A DNA stretch of 64,000 nt from Methanolapillus africanus (GCF_032714475.1 NZ_JAWDKD010000015.1:1-64000), one strand, 5' to 3'; positions 54,389-62,184 are shown, counted from the first letter of the stretch. Program-made: numbers and translations. Notes: generated from the letters alone by a model not told the origin.

Positions 54389-55126
54389 TTAGTCGGATTC
54401 GATTCTCGGCGCCAACAAGAATGTTACGTGGCAGACGGCCGGCGCAATATCGAATTGGATCAAAATCGGGAAGTCGCAGCCGATGGAAAGCGCCACTTCA
54501 TTGGCTTTTCCGGCGGGTTTGATGATGTCAAGCAAGTAGTCCAGCGAGAACAAGGAGTTTGCTTCGCCCGATTTGAGATCGATCAATTGGTTGGAGTCCA
54601 TTTCCAGGCGCACTTGGTCGGTATCGCCCTTGGCTTCCATGAAAAAGATATTTCCGGAAACGCCGAGCGTCATGTGGTCGCTGATTTTTTCGGCGGCTTT
54701 GACGGCGCGTTTGAGGTCCTGGCCGTTTAAAACGACGCGGGCCGGAAGATCCAATTGCGGAACGCGCGGCTCGGAGCGGATGGTGGACGGGTCAAGCAAA
54801 GAAAGCGTGTACGAAAGACCGCCAAAGTTGAGGTGAAGTTTCTGAGCGGCGGTTTCAAGCTCCATGTCGACGAGCGTCTTCTTTTCGACGATGCCCAAAA
54901 TGTCGTTGAGTTTCACCAAGTCGAGACCGATTTCGGTTTCGTCGGCGCTGAAGCTTTCAAAAGCGGACGCCTTTAAATCAAAAATAACCATGGCGACGTT
55001 GGCCGCGTCAACGGCTTTCACGGAAAGGCCGGCCGGTGAAATTTTTAAGCGGACCTCGTCAACGATGACGGAGAGCGCGGCAATCGAATCCCGAAGGAGA
55101 TCAATATCGATAGAAGCTTTGAACAT
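54389..55126 (-). CDS. pcn: DNA polymerase sliding clamp (PCNA)
   Basis: This trimeric sliding clamp tethers DNA polymerases, ligase and FEN1. The start MFKASIDIDLLRDSIAALS is standard. I used the ATG at 55126 with GAGTGAT upstream, not the codon at 55135. Two PCNA halves with DAANVAMVIFDLKASAF and GLSYTLSLLDPSTIRSEPRVPQLDLPARVVL (interdomain connecting region) are visible, and 245 residues is exact for the family. Neighbours are a zinc-ribbon gene and tfs upstream on the same strand. Confidence 0.96.
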   Translation of the reverse strand: MFKASIDIDLLRDSIAALSVIVDEVRLKISPAGLSVKAVDAANVAMVIFDLKASAFESFSADETEIGLDLVKLNDILGIVEKKTLVDMELETAAQKLHLNFGGLSYTLSLLDPSTIRSEPRVPQLDLPARVVLNGQDLKRAVKAAEKISDHMTLGVSGNIFFMEAKGDTDQVRLEMDSNQLIDLKSGEANSLFSLDYLLDIIKPAGKANEVALSIGCDFPILIQFDIAPAVCHVTFLLAPRIESD

Positions 55127-55350
55127 ATGAATCACTCTTTTTCAAAATTAAAGATAATCATGAAAGGACAATTTAAAATAAAATGATTTTCGTGAAAATT
55201 TCTCATGATATAAAAGAGTTCAGATATATAATATTTGATATTCTGAATAAATGGAAAAGTTTAAATGGGGAATTAAAAACCGATGTTTTAAAAATAAAAG
55301 GATGAAGAGAAGAAAATCAGAAAAACGGAGATGGTTTTTACCGACGTCTC

Positions 55351-55386
55351 AAAAATGTGCCGCCATAACGCGCGCGTTGCCGGCGG
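55351..55386 (-). repeat. Solo GC box
   Basis: Read on the minus strand, GGCAACGCGCGCGTTATGGC followed by GGCACATTTTTG lies just after the stop of the zinc-ribbon gene, in the same direction. Confidence 0.6.
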
Positions 55387-55404
55387 AAAAAATAAAAGCC
55401 GGCA

Positions 55405-55662
55405 TTATTGCCAGCGTTTCAACATCGGGAAAAATTGCTGCATCATTTTGCGGGCGTCTTCTTCCGACATGCCGGCGTTGGCTTCCATATGCGGGGCGCA
55501 CATGTCAATCATTTCTTGCATGGAAACGTCGGCGGTAAACTGTCCGTTTTCATAACAGTATTGGCAGTAATCTTTGCTTTTGCCGCCGTTTTTTTCAGTG
55601 CCGTACAGTTCGTCCGTTTCGCCCATCGGCATGCCGCAGCTTTGACAATATTTTTCTTCCAT
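55405..55662 (-). CDS. Putative zinc-ribbon protein
   Basis: This small soluble protein of 85 residues starts YCQSCGMPM and carries a second pair YCQYC, giving a four-Cys zinc ribbon (C-x2-C...C-x2-C) of the putative zinc-ribbon type found in many anaerobes. The C-terminal half (MQEMIDMCAPHM...MSEEDARKMMQQFFPMLKRW) is helical and methionine-rich. CGGAGG precedes the start. It sits between pcn and tfs on the same strand. Its role is unknown. Confidence 0.8.
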   Translation of the reverse strand: MEEKYCQSCGMPMGETDELYGTEKNGGKSKDYCQYCYENGQFTADVSMQEMIDMCAPHMEANAGMSEEDARKMMQQFFPMLKRWQ

Positions 55663-55734
55663 GAAATAAACCTCCGTTTTTGAATAATTTAATTAAATCA
55701 TGGAATGATGGACGTCATTCTATTTATTATTTTT

Positions 55735-56046
55735 TTAGTCGTATTCCCGCCAGGTGTAGGCGCATTTGGTGCATTTGAAGAAGCGGGTTTCGGATTCGTC
55801 GGCGGACCGGAGCTGGCGCAGCCACCAGTAGGCGGTTCTGTTTTTGCATTCCGGGCACATGACGTCCGTTGTCGGCAAACCTTCCTCGATGTCGCCTTCC
55901 AAAACAACGACTTCGCGTTCCTTGATTTCGGATTTGAACGAGGTGCTGGAACCCTGTTCCATTTCGGACGTGCAGCCGCACTTTTTACACTTGTACTCGC
56001 CGTTGGCGGGGAACATCATACTCTTACATTTCGGACAAAATTGCAT
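55735..56046 (-). CDS. tfs: Transcription factor S (TFS)
   Basis: TFS rescues stalled archaeal RNA polymerase by stimulating RNA cleavage, like TFIIS. The N-terminal zinc ribbon is FCPKCKSMM...YKCKKCG and the C-terminal one CPECKNRTAYWW...FFKCTKCAYTWREYD. The catalytic Asp-Glu pair lies in RSADESETRFFKC. It has 103 residues. AGTGATC lies before the start. Confidence 0.96.
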   Translation of the reverse strand: MQFCPKCKSMMFPANGEYKCKKCGCTSEMEQGSSTSFKSEIKEREVVVLEGDIEEGLPTTDVMCPECKNRTAYWWLRQLRSADESETRFFKCTKCAYTWREYD

Positions 56047-56311
56047 AATAGATCACTCTGATCAAAATTGGAAAAATAATAACATACAAATTGAGATGAA
56101 AATCAGTTCGGATAAAATGAATGAATGCTAAGAATGTCATTTCAGCATTTAACCGTTTCTATTAAAATGAAAATAAATGAAGAATTCACACAGGAGATGC
56201 CAAACAATGAATTTATTAATGAATAGGGTTTTTTCCATCCCGTTGATTTCAATCCCATCAGATTTTAAAAATCAAGCCAAATATTAAAAATCAATATCAG
56301 GTGAAAAGAAA

Positions 56312-57331
56312 ATGACGAAAACTGTGGCCGTTATCCGTGGAGACGGCGTTGGTCCCGAACTTGTGGACGCGATGATGAAAGTCTTGAAAGCGGCCGGTAC
56401 GAAAGCTGAATTTAAAATGTGCGACGCCGGCGAAACCTGGTGGAAAGCCAACGGCGGCAACTCGCTCGTCCCGCCCGAAACCTGGGACATTTTAAAATCA
56501 ACGGACGCCTGTTTCAAAGGCCCGACCACAACGCCCGGCGGTATCGGCTCTCCGAGAAGCGTCGCCGTGTCCATCCGCAAAGCGTTTGACCTTTACGCCA
56601 ACGTCCGCCCGATCAAATCCGTCGACGGCGCCATCGGTCCGCTCGGAAAAGTTGAGCACGTCTGCGTCCGGGAAGGAACGGAAGGCCTTTACATCGGCGA
56701 GGAAGTCGAACTGTCCGACGACATGGTCATCGCCATCCGGAAAATCACCAAGAGCGCGTCCCGCAAAATTGCGGTTTACGCCTTTGAAGAAGCCCGCCGC
56801 CGCGGTTACAAAGCGGTCGTGCCGATTCACAAGAGCAACATCCTGAAAAAGACATGCGGCACATTCCTCGCGGTCGTCGAAGACGTCGCCAAGGATTATC
56901 CCGACATCGAAGTTTGGGAATACCACATCGACAACGTCGCGATGCAGCTCATTAAAAACCCGCAATCCTTCGACAAAACCGTTCTCTTGTCCACGAACTT
57001 GTTCATGGACGTTATCAGCGAAGAATGTTCGGCTTTGGTCGGCAGCATCGGCATGATTTATTCCGCCAACATCGGCGACAACTACGCCATGTTTGAGCCG
57101 GCGCACGGTTCCGCGCCGAAATACACCGGCATGGACAAAGTCAATCCCTACGCCACCATTTTGGCCGGCGCCTGGATGCTCGATTATTTGGGCGAAAAGG
57201 AACAATCCCAAAAGATCTTCGCGGCTGCCGAAAAAGCAATTGCGGAAGGTTATGTGACGTATGACTTGGGCGGCGACAAAAAGCTCAGCGAAGTCGCGGA
57301 CAAAATTATTGAAATTATGAAAAAGAACTAA
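56312..57331 (+). CDS. icd: Isocitrate/isopropylmalate dehydrogenase family, probably isocitrate dehydrogenase
   Basis: This is a beta-decarboxylating dehydrogenase. The N-terminal GDGVGPEL, the substrate loop SPRSVAVSIRKAFDLYANVRP, the catalytic HKSNILKKTCGTF (Lys) and the cofactor segment GDNYAMFEPAHGSAPKYTGMDKVNP define the family. The SVAVSIRKAFDLYANVRPIK loop and the overall sequence fit the isocitrate dehydrogenases of Methanosarcina, used to make 2-oxoglutarate. Isopropylmalate (LeuB) or homoisocitrate (AksF) dehydrogenase remains possible. It has 339 residues, and AGGTGA precedes the start. A solo GC box follows. Confidence 0.75.
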   Translation: MTKTVAVIRGDGVGPELVDAMMKVLKAAGTKAEFKMCDAGETWWKANGGNSLVPPETWDILKSTDACFKGPTTTPGGIGSPRSVAVSIRKAFDLYANVRPIKSVDGAIGPLGKVEHVCVREGTEGLYIGEEVELSDDMVIAIRKITKSASRKIAVYAFEEARRRGYKAVVPIHKSNILKKTCGTFLAVVEDVAKDYPDIEVWEYHIDNVAMQLIKNPQSFDKTVLLSTNLFMDVISEECSALVGSIGMIYSANIGDNYAMFEPAHGSAPKYTGMDKVNPYATILAGAWMLDYLGEKEQSQKIFAAAEKAIAEGYVTYDLGGDKKLSEVADKIIEIMKKN

Positions 57332-57370
57332 CCGTTCTTTTTTATTTCATTTTTAATTTTTGTTTTTTGT

Positions 57371-57411
57371 TGCGGCGCCGGCGCGCGCGTTATGGCGCGA
57401 ATTTTTCAAAG
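57371..57411 (+). repeat. Solo GC box
   Basis: TGCGGCGCCGGCGCGCGCGT, then TATGGCGCGAATTTTTC, lies 40 bases after the dehydrogenase stop in the same direction. Confidence 0.6.
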
Positions 57412-57582
57412 AATTCAGCAAAAACGGCTGATTAATTTTTAAAAAATAATTTTAATAAAAAGAAACCGTATAAATATATGATTAAATTTATATATAATTC
57501 GGAACTATTTTAATCCGTTTAAAGTATTTCAAACAAAGTCTCAAAAAGACGTTGTTTTAAAAAATTAAAAAGGAATGATAAA

Positions 57583-57738
57583 ATGAAGAAACTTCTTAAG
57601 ATTGCGATTTTAGTCTTAGCCGGCGTTGCCGCCTTTGCGATGTTGAAACACCACATGGACGGCGGATGCTGCTGCGGAATGTGCAAAAGCAAACCCGAAA
57701 AGGTCGGCAAAAAGAGCAAGAAAGCAAAAGCCGAGTAA
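57583..57738 (+). CDS. Cys-rich membrane-anchored microprotein (51 aa)
   Basis: The 51 residues start MKKLLKIAILVLAGVAAFAM, an N-terminal membrane anchor or signal. The compact CCCGMC motif after HHMDGG follows, and the protein ends in a highly basic Lys-rich tail (KSKPEKVGKKSKKAKAE). AGGAATGAT precedes the ATG, TTATATATAA at about 57488-57498 serves as TATA box, and a strong hairpin terminator follows, so it is an independent transcription unit. Two histidines and four cysteines suggest metal or redox binding. I do not recognise a family. Confidence 0.75.
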   Translation: MKKLLKIAILVLAGVAAFAMLKHHMDGGCCCGMCKSKPEKVGKKSKKAKAE

Positions 57739-57756
57739 TCAATCATTGAAAAAAAG

Positions 57757-57784
57757 AAAGCAAGACGTTTGTCTTGCTTTTTTT
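57757..57784. terminator. Intrinsic-type terminator after the Cys-rich microprotein
   Basis: Perfect ten-base arms AAAGCAAGAC/GTCTTGCTTT with a four-base loop are followed by a T run on the plus strand. The reverse reading also has TTTCTTTTT, so it can serve the convergent agmatinase gene. Confidence 0.8.
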
Positions 57785-57825
57785 ATCGAATTTTTAACTT
57801 TGTGAAATAATTAACAGATTCCCAT

Positions 57826-58710
57826 TTAGCACTTCTTATTTTTGGACGCTTCCCGGGCGAAAATGAATTCGCGCATCAGTTTGGCGGCGATGTTGGCCGA
57901 CATACCGTTGTCGTATTCGGGCGCGATTTCCATGACGTCAAAACCAACGGTGTAGGGCGCGATTTGGCGCAGCGCTTCGCGGACTTCGCGGTCGGTCATG
58001 CCGAACGGCTCCGGTGTGCCGAGTCCCGGACAGAAAGACGGATCGAGCGCGTCCATGTCCAAGGACAAATAGATGTGGGTGCTGTCCAAATATTCAAGCG
58101 TTTCCTTGATCACGTTTTGGATGCCCATTTCAAAAACATCGTCGGCAGAGAAATATTTGATGCCGGCGTCGCGCGCGTATTCCCATTCTTCTTGGGGACC
58201 GCTGCGGATGCCGATGGAAACGTATTTTTGGGTGATGTCGTCGATGATGTGGCGGGACACGCAAGCGTGGTTGTTTTTAAGGCCCCGGAATTCGGCGCGG
58301 AGGTCAAAATGCGCGTCGAGAACAACGACTGCAAAATCATCTTTGTCGTCGCAGGCTTCATAACAGGCTTTGACGGGCGCGTACGTCATCGTGTGTTCGC
58401 CGCCGAGCATAATCGGGAATTTGCCGTCGTCCACAATTCTTTTCGCGTCTTCGTAAACCCATTCGAGTGTTTCGTCGGCATTGACGGACACTTCGGAATT
58501 TCCGGCATCGTGGACGAGAATATCGGTCATGTTGATGTTGTATTTCGGGCTGTAGGTTTCGAAGTTGAACGCCATTTTCCGGATGGTGTCCGGCGCCCAG
58601 CGGCTGCCGGTTCGGAAAGAGGACGTGTTGTCAAACGGCACGCCGAAAATAACGTATTCAGCGTCGTCGTATTCATAAATGGCGTCGTACATAGTGGGTG
58701 GGAGAATCAT
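57826..58710 (-). CDS. speB: Agmatinase (ureohydrolase family)
   Basis: The enzyme hydrolyses agmatine to putrescine and urea in polyamine synthesis. The Mn2+-binding motifs GGEHTMTYA, DAHFDLR and SLDMDALDPSFCPG are intact. Ending MRE-FIFAREASKNKKC is unremarkable. Its 294 residues suit archaeal SpeB. TGAGGA precedes the ATG. In methanogens the gene often neighbours the gene for aIF5A, whose hypusine needs polyamine, but none is present here. Confidence 0.92.
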   Translation of the reverse strand: MILPPTMYDAIYEYDDAEYVIFGVPFDNTSSFRTGSRWAPDTIRKMAFNFETYSPKYNINMTDILVHDAGNSEVSVNADETLEWVYEDAKRIVDDGKFPIMLGGEHTMTYAPVKACYEACDDKDDFAVVVLDAHFDLRAEFRGLKNNHACVSRHIIDDITQKYVSIGIRSGPQEEWEYARDAGIKYFSADDVFEMGIQNVIKETLEYLDSTHIYLSLDMDALDPSFCPGLGTPEPFGMTDREVREALRQIAPYTVGFDVMEIAPEYDNGMSANIAAKLMREFIFAREASKNKKC

Positions 58711-58872
58711 TTTAATTCCTCAAATAAAACAATAATGTGTATCGGAAACTTAGATATTTAAAAATTGCTACAAGGTTTTCGGGGTGGCGGCATGCGCGCG
58801 CGTTATGGCGATCATTTTTCTTTTGGATTTCAAAAAGCGGGGTGCCATTTTCTTTTTAAAGGACAGCCCGTT

Positions 58873-58913
58873 CGTCCGGAGAATTCGAACGCTTCGCGTT
58901 CGAATCCCGGACG
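58873..58913. repeat. Long hairpin, family member 5 (variant stem)
   Basis: The arms pair GATTCGAACGC/GCGTTCGAATC around a TTC loop, with outer CGTCCGG/CCGGACG and a short mismatch. The stem bases differ from the CAGACGC group on both arms at once, so pairing is preserved. Confidence 0.8.
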
Positions 58914-59125
58914 TTGGGTTTGAATGAGAATTGGTTGGCAGCTGCAAATCGGATCAAGAAAAGACTGTATTGTTAGAAACAGTTGATGCAAAACGGATCA
59001 GGAAAAGACTGTATTGTTAGAAACAGTTGGTGCAAAGCGGATTAAAACCTGTATTGTTAGAAACGGTTGATACAAATCGGATCAGGAAAAGACTGTATTG
59101 CCGGAAACAGTTGATGCAACCGGTC

Positions 59126-59162
59126 CCGCTAATTCAGACGCGTTTCGCGTCTGAATTTGCGG
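59126..59162. repeat. Long hairpin, family member 6
   Basis: CCGCTAATTCAGACGCG and CGCGTCTGAATTTGCGG pair with one mismatch around a TTT loop. AATTCAGACG replaces TAAACAGACG on both arms. Confidence 0.85.
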
Positions 59163-59277
59163 AATCCCATAAAATGAACAGATGGAAATTGGAAACAGAT
59201 ACAGTAAATAGGAACAAGAATCAACTGTATTGTAGAAACAGTTGCTGACCCAACCCATAAAATCAAAAATCTAAAAT

Positions 59278-60381
59278 TTAAAGCCACTCGTATCCGTAAA
59301 AAGATTCAATGTTGTAATTATTCATCAGCGTCAGCTCGGAATATCCGAAAAACTGACAGCCTTCGCAATTATGAATCTTATCCATTCGTTCACTTTTGCT
59401 TTTGTTCCAAACTTCTGTAATCCCATTCACTTTGATGTTGCCGTTTTCATCAAAAACAGATTCAGACAAAACATTTCCGAGCGGTTTGTTGTGAATGCGG
59501 CAATTGTACATGTTTTCCGTGTGATCAATCGCCATGATGCTCAAATTGACTTTGCAGTTGGAAATCGGCTTCTGATCCCGCACCATCTTCAAATAAGTTT
59601 TGGAATTAATAATCGGATAACCTTTTTTCTTGAGATCAATCAGCTGATTCATGACGTCAACGAATTGCTCTTTCTGGTCTTCTTGAATCAACAAGTCGTC
59701 CCAACATGTTTCATTCATGCGTTTGAAAAGATAAATCGGCTCGATCGCCATTTTAACGCCCAATTCTTTGGCCGTATGAAGCAAATCAACGACCTCGTCC
59801 AAGTTTTTGGAACTGATGACGCAGTTCATCAACAGAGGCTGGTTCAACTGACCGCTTTCAGCCGCATAACGGATGCCTTCCATGATTTTATCGTAATTGG
59901 TTCCCCGGATTTCCTTGGTTGCCGTCGGGCCGTCCATGGAAACCGAAATGTAATCGACGTCGCCGAGATCGTTCATGCGTTTCTTGAGCAAGGTTCCGTT
60001 TGTGATCATAAACGTCTTCATGCCGACCGATTTGGCGTATTTCATAATTTCCGGCAAGTCTTTTCGAAGAAGCGGTTCGGTTGACCAAGCGTTGTAAGAC
60101 AAAATACCGAAATCACGCGCAAGGTCAATAACCTTAAAAATGTCTTCAAGCGGAACGTCGGAAGACGCGCTGCCGGAAGAATCGACACCGGAAGAATTGG
60201 ATTCGGAAGAGTCGGATTCCAAAGAAATCACATCCGAAGAGAGTTTTTTCTTCCACTCATCGCAAAAAACACAGCGCAGATTGCATTCCGCGTTAACGGA
60301 GTGAGAAAGAATCGTTGGGCGCCGTTTAACTTTCATTTGCCAAGCATTTTTGGCCATAAATACAGGATCGAATTTGGACAC
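59278..60381 (-). CDS. Radical SAM protein with SPASM-like C-terminus
   Basis: The radical SAM cluster motif ECNLRCVFCDEW (C-x3-C-x2-C) is at about residues 33-40, after PTILSHSVNA. A serine/aspartate-rich insert (about residues 48-75, for example SDSSESNSSGVDSSGSASSD) interrupts the fold just after the motif. The core then continues (AWSTEPLLRKDLPEIM; TNGTLLKKRM; VSMDGPTATKEIRG). C-terminal cysteines in NCKV, NCRIHNKPLG and NCEGCQFFGY suggest one or two auxiliary clusters of the SPASM type. The start at 60381 is a GTG; an ATG at 60357 is an alternative. Substrate unknown. Such proteins modify peptides or cofactors. Confidence 0.82.
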   Translation of the reverse strand: MSKFDPVFMAKNAWQMKVKRRPTILSHSVNAECNLRCVFCDEWKKKLSSDVISLESDSSESNSSGVDSSGSASSDVPLEDIFKVIDLARDFGILSYNAWSTEPLLRKDLPEIMKYAKSVGMKTFMITNGTLLKKRMNDLGDVDYISVSMDGPTATKEIRGTNYDKIMEGIRYAAESGQLNQPLLMNCVISSKNLDEVVDLLHTAKELGVKMAIEPIYLFKRMNETCWDDLLIQEDQKEQFVDVMNQLIDLKKKGYPIINSKTYLKMVRDQKPISNCKVNLSIMAIDHTENMYNCRIHNKPLGNVLSESVFDENGNIKVNGITEVWNKSKSERMDKIHNCEGCQFFGYSELTLMNNYNIESFYGYEWL

Positions 60382-60419
60382 AAAGAAAAAAGCGTTTGCA
60401 GGTTCAAATAGTTTTTTAA

Positions 60420-60812
60420 GAATTTCCGGTTTGCATCTGCAGGTGCTATTTTTAGATTTCAGTTTGTATCTACAGGTGCTATTTTTAGATTTCAGTTTGC
60501 ATCAGCAGGTGACTGTTTTCAGTTTCGGTTTCAGGTGCTGTTTTTTAGATTCCGATTGCACCTACAGTTTCCAACAATACAGATGATTCCTTGCTCCATT
60601 TTGCATCTACAGTTACTGTTTCCAATTGCATCTAACAAAACTAAAGTCCCCGCAAAAAACAGACGCCAACGGCGTCTGTTTAAGCGGAAACGGCTTTCTT
60701 GAATCTTAGAAAATGACAATGCGTTTTTGTTTGAAATCTTCAAAACCGACCCCGTCGATTTTGAAATCCAAAAGAAAATGTGTCGCCATAACGCGCGCGC
60801 GTGACGCACGCC
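60420..60812 (-). repeat. Composite repeat, minus orientation (tandem array, hairpin, GC box)
   Basis: On the minus strand the GC box (60760-60812) follows the rpl12 terminator. The hairpin is at 60650-60687 and an array at about 60420-60640. Units of about 33 bp carry CAGGTGCTATTTTTAGATTT and GTTTGCATC. The element closes the ribosomal operon region, and no gene is visible. Confidence 0.82.
60650..60687. repeat. Long hairpin, family member 7
   Basis: AACAGACGCC and GGCGTCTGTT pair perfectly around AAC. The outer CCGCAAAA and TTAAGCGG pair imperfectly. Confidence 0.8.
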
Positions 60813-60858
60813 ACAAAAAACAAAACAGAAAAGGGATTTGGAAAAAATCCAAAAAAAA

Positions 60859-60886
60859 AGTCCCGCAGGAAAAATCCTGCAGGACT
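60859..60886 (-). terminator. Strong intrinsic-type terminator of the stalk operon
   Basis: AGTCCTGCAGGA and its near-complement form a twelve-base GC-rich hairpin with a four-base loop. It starts about 28 bases after the rpl12 stop, and on the minus strand is followed by a run of nine T residues. Confidence 0.85.
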
Positions 60887-60913
60887 TTGGTTTTCTCAAA
60901 AGATTCAGCCGAA

Positions 60914-61219
60914 TTAGCCGAAGAGGGCGCCGAGACCGGCCATGCCTTCTTCTTCGGAGTGGTCTTCTTCTTCGACAACCGGGGCTGCTTCAGCGGCTGC
61001 TGCTGCGGCCGGAGCTGCTGCGGCCGGGGCTGCTGCTGCTGCGAAGGCTGCTTTGGAGATGGCTTCTTCGATGTCGATGCCTTCAAGAGCGGCGACGAGG
61101 GCTTTCACGCGGGCTGCGTCGACGTCGTTTCCGGCTGCTGTGAGGACAGCGGTGACGGTTTCTTCTGTGATTGTGTTTCCGGATTTGTAGATTAAAAGTG
61201 CTGAGTAAATGTATTCCAT
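60914..61219 (-). CDS. rpl12: Large ribosomal subunit stalk protein L12/P1
   Basis: This stalk protein recruits translation GTPases. The N-terminal dimerisation part is MEYIYSALLIYKSGNTITEETV. An Ala-rich hinge (AAAPAAAAPAAAAAAEAAP) and the acidic GTPase-binding tail EEEGMAGLGALFG follow. It has 101 residues. It is last in the spt5-rpl11-rpl1-rpl10-rpl12 order. Confidence 0.97.
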   Translation of the reverse strand: MEYIYSALLIYKSGNTITEETVTAVLTAAGNDVDAARVKALVAALEGIDIEEAISKAAFAAAAAPAAAAPAAAAAAEAAPVVEEEDHSEEEGMAGLGALFG

Positions 61220-61287
61220 TTGAATTCACCTTGTATTTTTTGGTTATTTGGTTAATTAATTTTAGTTAATTTATAGTCGATAATTGT

Positions 61288-62184
61288 TTAAAGGTTTTTT
61301 AATTCGTCGTCAACCGCATTGGCGTCTTTGACAGCCACGGTTTTGGCGACGGAAACCATTTCAACGTTTGCTTTTCCGATGAGGATTTCGACAACCGTTT
61401 CTTCGAGAATAACCGCTTCAACACCCAAGTTGACAGCTTCCCGGTGAGCCTTCTGGAGGATGGCTTCGATTGTGTCTGCGGTCGGAATCGCAGCATTGAC
61501 AGACAAGTTGTTGGCTTGTTGGGCAGCGGCCACAAGGTCGGCAAAGATTTTGTCTTCGTCAACAGCCAAAACGCTCGGCAAATAGATTGTTCCGTTTTCG
61601 AAAACGGCTCTCAAATTCAATCCGACTTCAAGCGGATAAATTTCGAGTTTGTTGAGCGCTGCGGCCAATTTCGGAGAAACTTTTTCTCCGGCTTTACAAA
61701 CAACTTTGGATTCCTTGATGGCAATCTTTCCGGCTTCGACAGCCGTCGGGATGCCGGCGGATTGGAATTCGCCCAAAAGCGGGCCCGGCGGAAATCCGGT
61801 CGGACCTTTCGTCACGCTGATGTCTGCGGGCGCAATCGCGCCGGCTTTGATCGGGGACGGGGTTTTGGTCTTGGACAGATTCTTGTATAATTTGAACGGG
61901 TTGTCGTTCGTGAAGATTAAAGCAGACTGACCTTCGATGTATTGCGTCATCTCGGAAATTTCGTCGCCGCTTTCGTTCAAAGCTTTGGCGTTTAACGTGT
62001 TCCGGAGAACTTTCAAGACGGCAGTGCCTTTTAAATCACGTCTCATTGTCTGGATTTGACTGGCCATGATGCCTTCAAAACTGACGACGCCGAAAATCTT
62101 GTAGGATTTGATTAAATCTTTCACGTTGTCGACTTCATCCATCTTCCATTGCGGGATTTTTTCCGCGCCACGTGATTCTGTCAT
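61288..62184 (-). CDS. rpl10: Large ribosomal subunit protein uL10 (P0), lacking the acidic tail
   Basis: uL10 anchors L12 dimers to the ribosome. The N-terminal rRNA-binding domain (IPQWKMDEVDNVKDLIKSYKIFGVVSFEGI) and the archaeal insert (VTKGPTGFPPGPLLGEFQSAGIPT) are clear, followed by helices that bind L12. The protein stops at DANAVDDELKNL after 298 residues, without the acidic hinge and GLGALFG-type tail that archaeal P0 proteins usually share with L12. No such tail is encoded in any frame between the stop and rpl12. Its start overlaps the rpl1 stop by one base, in ATGA style. Confidence 0.95.
   Translation of the reverse strand: MTESRGAEKIPQWKMDEVDNVKDLIKSYKIFGVVSFEGIMASQIQTMRRDLKGTAVLKVLRNTLNAKALNESGDEISEMTQYIEGQSALIFTNDNPFKLYKNLSKTKTPSPIKAGAIAPADISVTKGPTGFPPGPLLGEFQSAGIPTAVEAGKIAIKESKVVCKAGEKVSPKLAAALNKLEIYPLEVGLNLRAVFENGTIYLPSVLAVDEDKIFADLVAAAQQANNLSVNAAIPTADTIEAILQKAHREAVNLGVEAVILEETVVEILIGKANVEMVSVAKTVAVKDANAVDDELKNL

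Larger units (their letters stand above)
58785..59245 (+). repeat. Composite repeat, plus orientation (GC box, hairpin, tandem array, hairpin)
   Basis: The GC box (58785-58836, core GCGCGCGCGTTATGGCGATC with T-rich tail) precedes a hairpin at 58873-58913. Four head-to-tail units of 40-45 bp (58943-59121) follow, each with GCAAATCGGATCAAGAAAAG and CTGTATTGTTAGAAACAG. A second hairpin lies at 59126-59162, and one or two decayed units run to about 59245. It lies between the 5' side of speB and the 3' end of the radical SAM gene. No gene is present. Confidence 0.85.

Noticed and set aside
55251..55555. Plus-strand frames of 75-95 codons over the zinc-ribbon gene
   Set aside because: They are basic, Arg-rich shadow readings that include the GC box; the minus-strand zinc ribbon is clearly the real gene.
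3802..60812. Composite repeats as insertion sequences or MITEs with target duplications
   Set aside because: No transposase frame or clear short direct duplications flank the elements, so I report them as repeats of unknown origin.
60531..61086. Open frames over the composite repeat and rpl12 end (for example 60531-60899 and 60706-61086)
   Set aside because: They are built from repeat sequence; similar spurious frames appear at the 43.8-kb copy, so the likeness is DNA-level only.
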